Assembly (NCBI GenBank): GCA_013285425.1
Contig: CP053447.1
Coordinates: 312,954-376,953 of the forward strand
From: Ignavibacteriota bacterium
GTDB taxonomy: Bacteria > Bacteroidota > Ignavibacteria > Ignavibacteriales > Ignavibacteriaceae
Length of the DNA: 64,000 nucleotides
Reading direction: 5' to 3'
A program made the position numbers and the translations under genes. The notes under the pieces are model-generated. The model did no database searches, was not told the origin of the DNA, and worked only from the letters and a program-made list of their open reading frames with translations. Below are positions 63,551-64,000 of this stretch, piece after piece (positions within the stretch are counted from its first letter, which is position 1; every line of letters begins with the position of its first letter).

Positions 63551-64000
63551 CTACTTTATATTTTTGTAGTAAACAAGATGTCCAATTTTTTCATCTACAC
63601 CACTAAAAGTAAATCCAAAATCTTCATATATCTTTTTTGCAATAATATTATCAGGATGAACCTTTAACATCAGTTTTTCTACTTTATTGATTCTGCAAAT
63701 CGAAATTGCATGATGAAGTGTTAGTTTTGATAATCCTTTTGAAGAAAAGTTCTTTGCAATCCAGACTCCATAAGAGGGAATGCCATAACCGGCATCCCAT
63801 CCACGAAGCATATAAAAACCAACAAGAATACTATTAACATAAATTCCGTAATACATATCTTTAACCGCTTTTTCCAATACTTTTGAAACACTTTCAATAT
63901 CAAATTCAAACGGAATAAAATACTTAGAATATTCTCTATCAGATTGTAAAAGTAAGTCAGATAGTTCCTTTGACTGAGCTATGTTAATTTTTCTTATTTC
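63551..64000 (-). CDS. GNAT-family N-acetyltransferase (5' end outside window)
   Basis: The frame is open to the right window edge, reading EIRKINIAQSKELSDLLLQ upstream of the first possible start codon (TTG at 63877). The C-terminal ~110 residues are typical GNAT: SILVGFYMLRG, YGVWIAKNFSSKGLSKLTL (acetyl-CoA loop), LKVHPDNIIAKKIYEDFGF. In such loci these enzymes often acetylate amino-sugars, which is likely here. Its TAG stop abuts the glycosyltransferase start. Confidence 0.85.
   Translation of the reverse strand, partial: EIRKINIAQSKELSDLLLQSDREYSKYFIPFEFDIESVSKVLEKAVKDMYYGIYVNSILVGFYMLRGWDAGYGIPSYGVWIAKNFSSKGLSKLTLHHAISICRINKVEKLMLKVHPDNIIAKKIYEDFGFTFSGVDEKIGHLVYYKNIK

Overview
The window is AT-rich DNA with short intergenic gaps. 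Several exported proteins end in the NYPNPFNPST-type C-terminal sorting domain of type IX secretion. Together with signal peptides ending in AQ, enolase, a type I glutamine synthetase, RF3 and many secreted HEAT-like proteins, this points to Ignavibacteriota (the Ignavibacterium/Melioribacter side of the Bacteroidota-Chlorobiota group). I could not test this by database search. No tRNA, rRNA, CRISPR array, insertion sequence or phage gene was found.

Layout. (1) 1-6911 is accessory: the 3' part of a repeat-bearing surface protein, then two diverged tandem copies of a two-gene cassette. Each cassette has a protein with a constant 47-residue N-terminus, a variable body and an HExxH motif, followed by an exported helical protein with a constant C-terminal domain. 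Near-identical DNA blocks flank the cassettes, and one copy has a decayed 3' end. (2) 7022-12760 holds a frameshifted acyl-ACP synthetase/acyltransferase, a PhoR/PhoB-like sensor-regulator pair and a small HEAT protein. (3) 12767-32387 is mostly housekeeping: M19 dipeptidase, PAP2 phosphatase, phosphoglucose isomerase, an arsenic operon (arsR with its operator, arsM, thioredoxin-like), RF3, a CPA2 antiporter with Usp domains, enolase and glutamine synthetase. (4) 32717-51377 is the most interesting region. A leftward operon encodes a lipid kinase, a fusion of a PEMT/ICMT-like methyltransferase with BtaA (betaine-lipid synthase), a GNAT protein, a fold-III PLP decarboxylase, a class II aldolase-like protein and a LolCD-like ABC pair. 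Upstream lie an OmpR-family regulator, its sensor kinase (split by a frameshift) and a B12-type radical SAM protein. Rightward genes encode an exported 5'-nucleotidase, a zinc phospholipase C-like protein and an LCAT-like lipase. (5) 51484-53232 is a sorted lamin-tail protein. (6) 53592-64000 is a polysaccharide/glycolipid locus (glycosyltransferases, methyltransferases, YfhO-like protein, flippase, GNAT).

How it may work together. Three leftward transcription units in region 4 start 46-56 bases downstream of the same motif, TTGAC-N6-TGACATTT. It consists of two hexamers 11 bases apart, like a PhoB box. A related pair lies before the 5'-nucleotidase gene. I infer a phosphate-starvation regulon: exported enzymes release phosphate from nucleotides and phospholipids, and the inner operon builds a phosphorus-free SAM-derived aminolipid. 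The decarboxylase, aldolase-like protein, GNAT protein and ABC exporter are not part of the known BtaA/BtaB pathway, so the final lipid may be new.

Four single-base frameshifts (near 7785, 9447, 42213 and 62913), two in clear homopolymer runs, split three otherwise intact genes. They may be sequencing errors rather than real decay.
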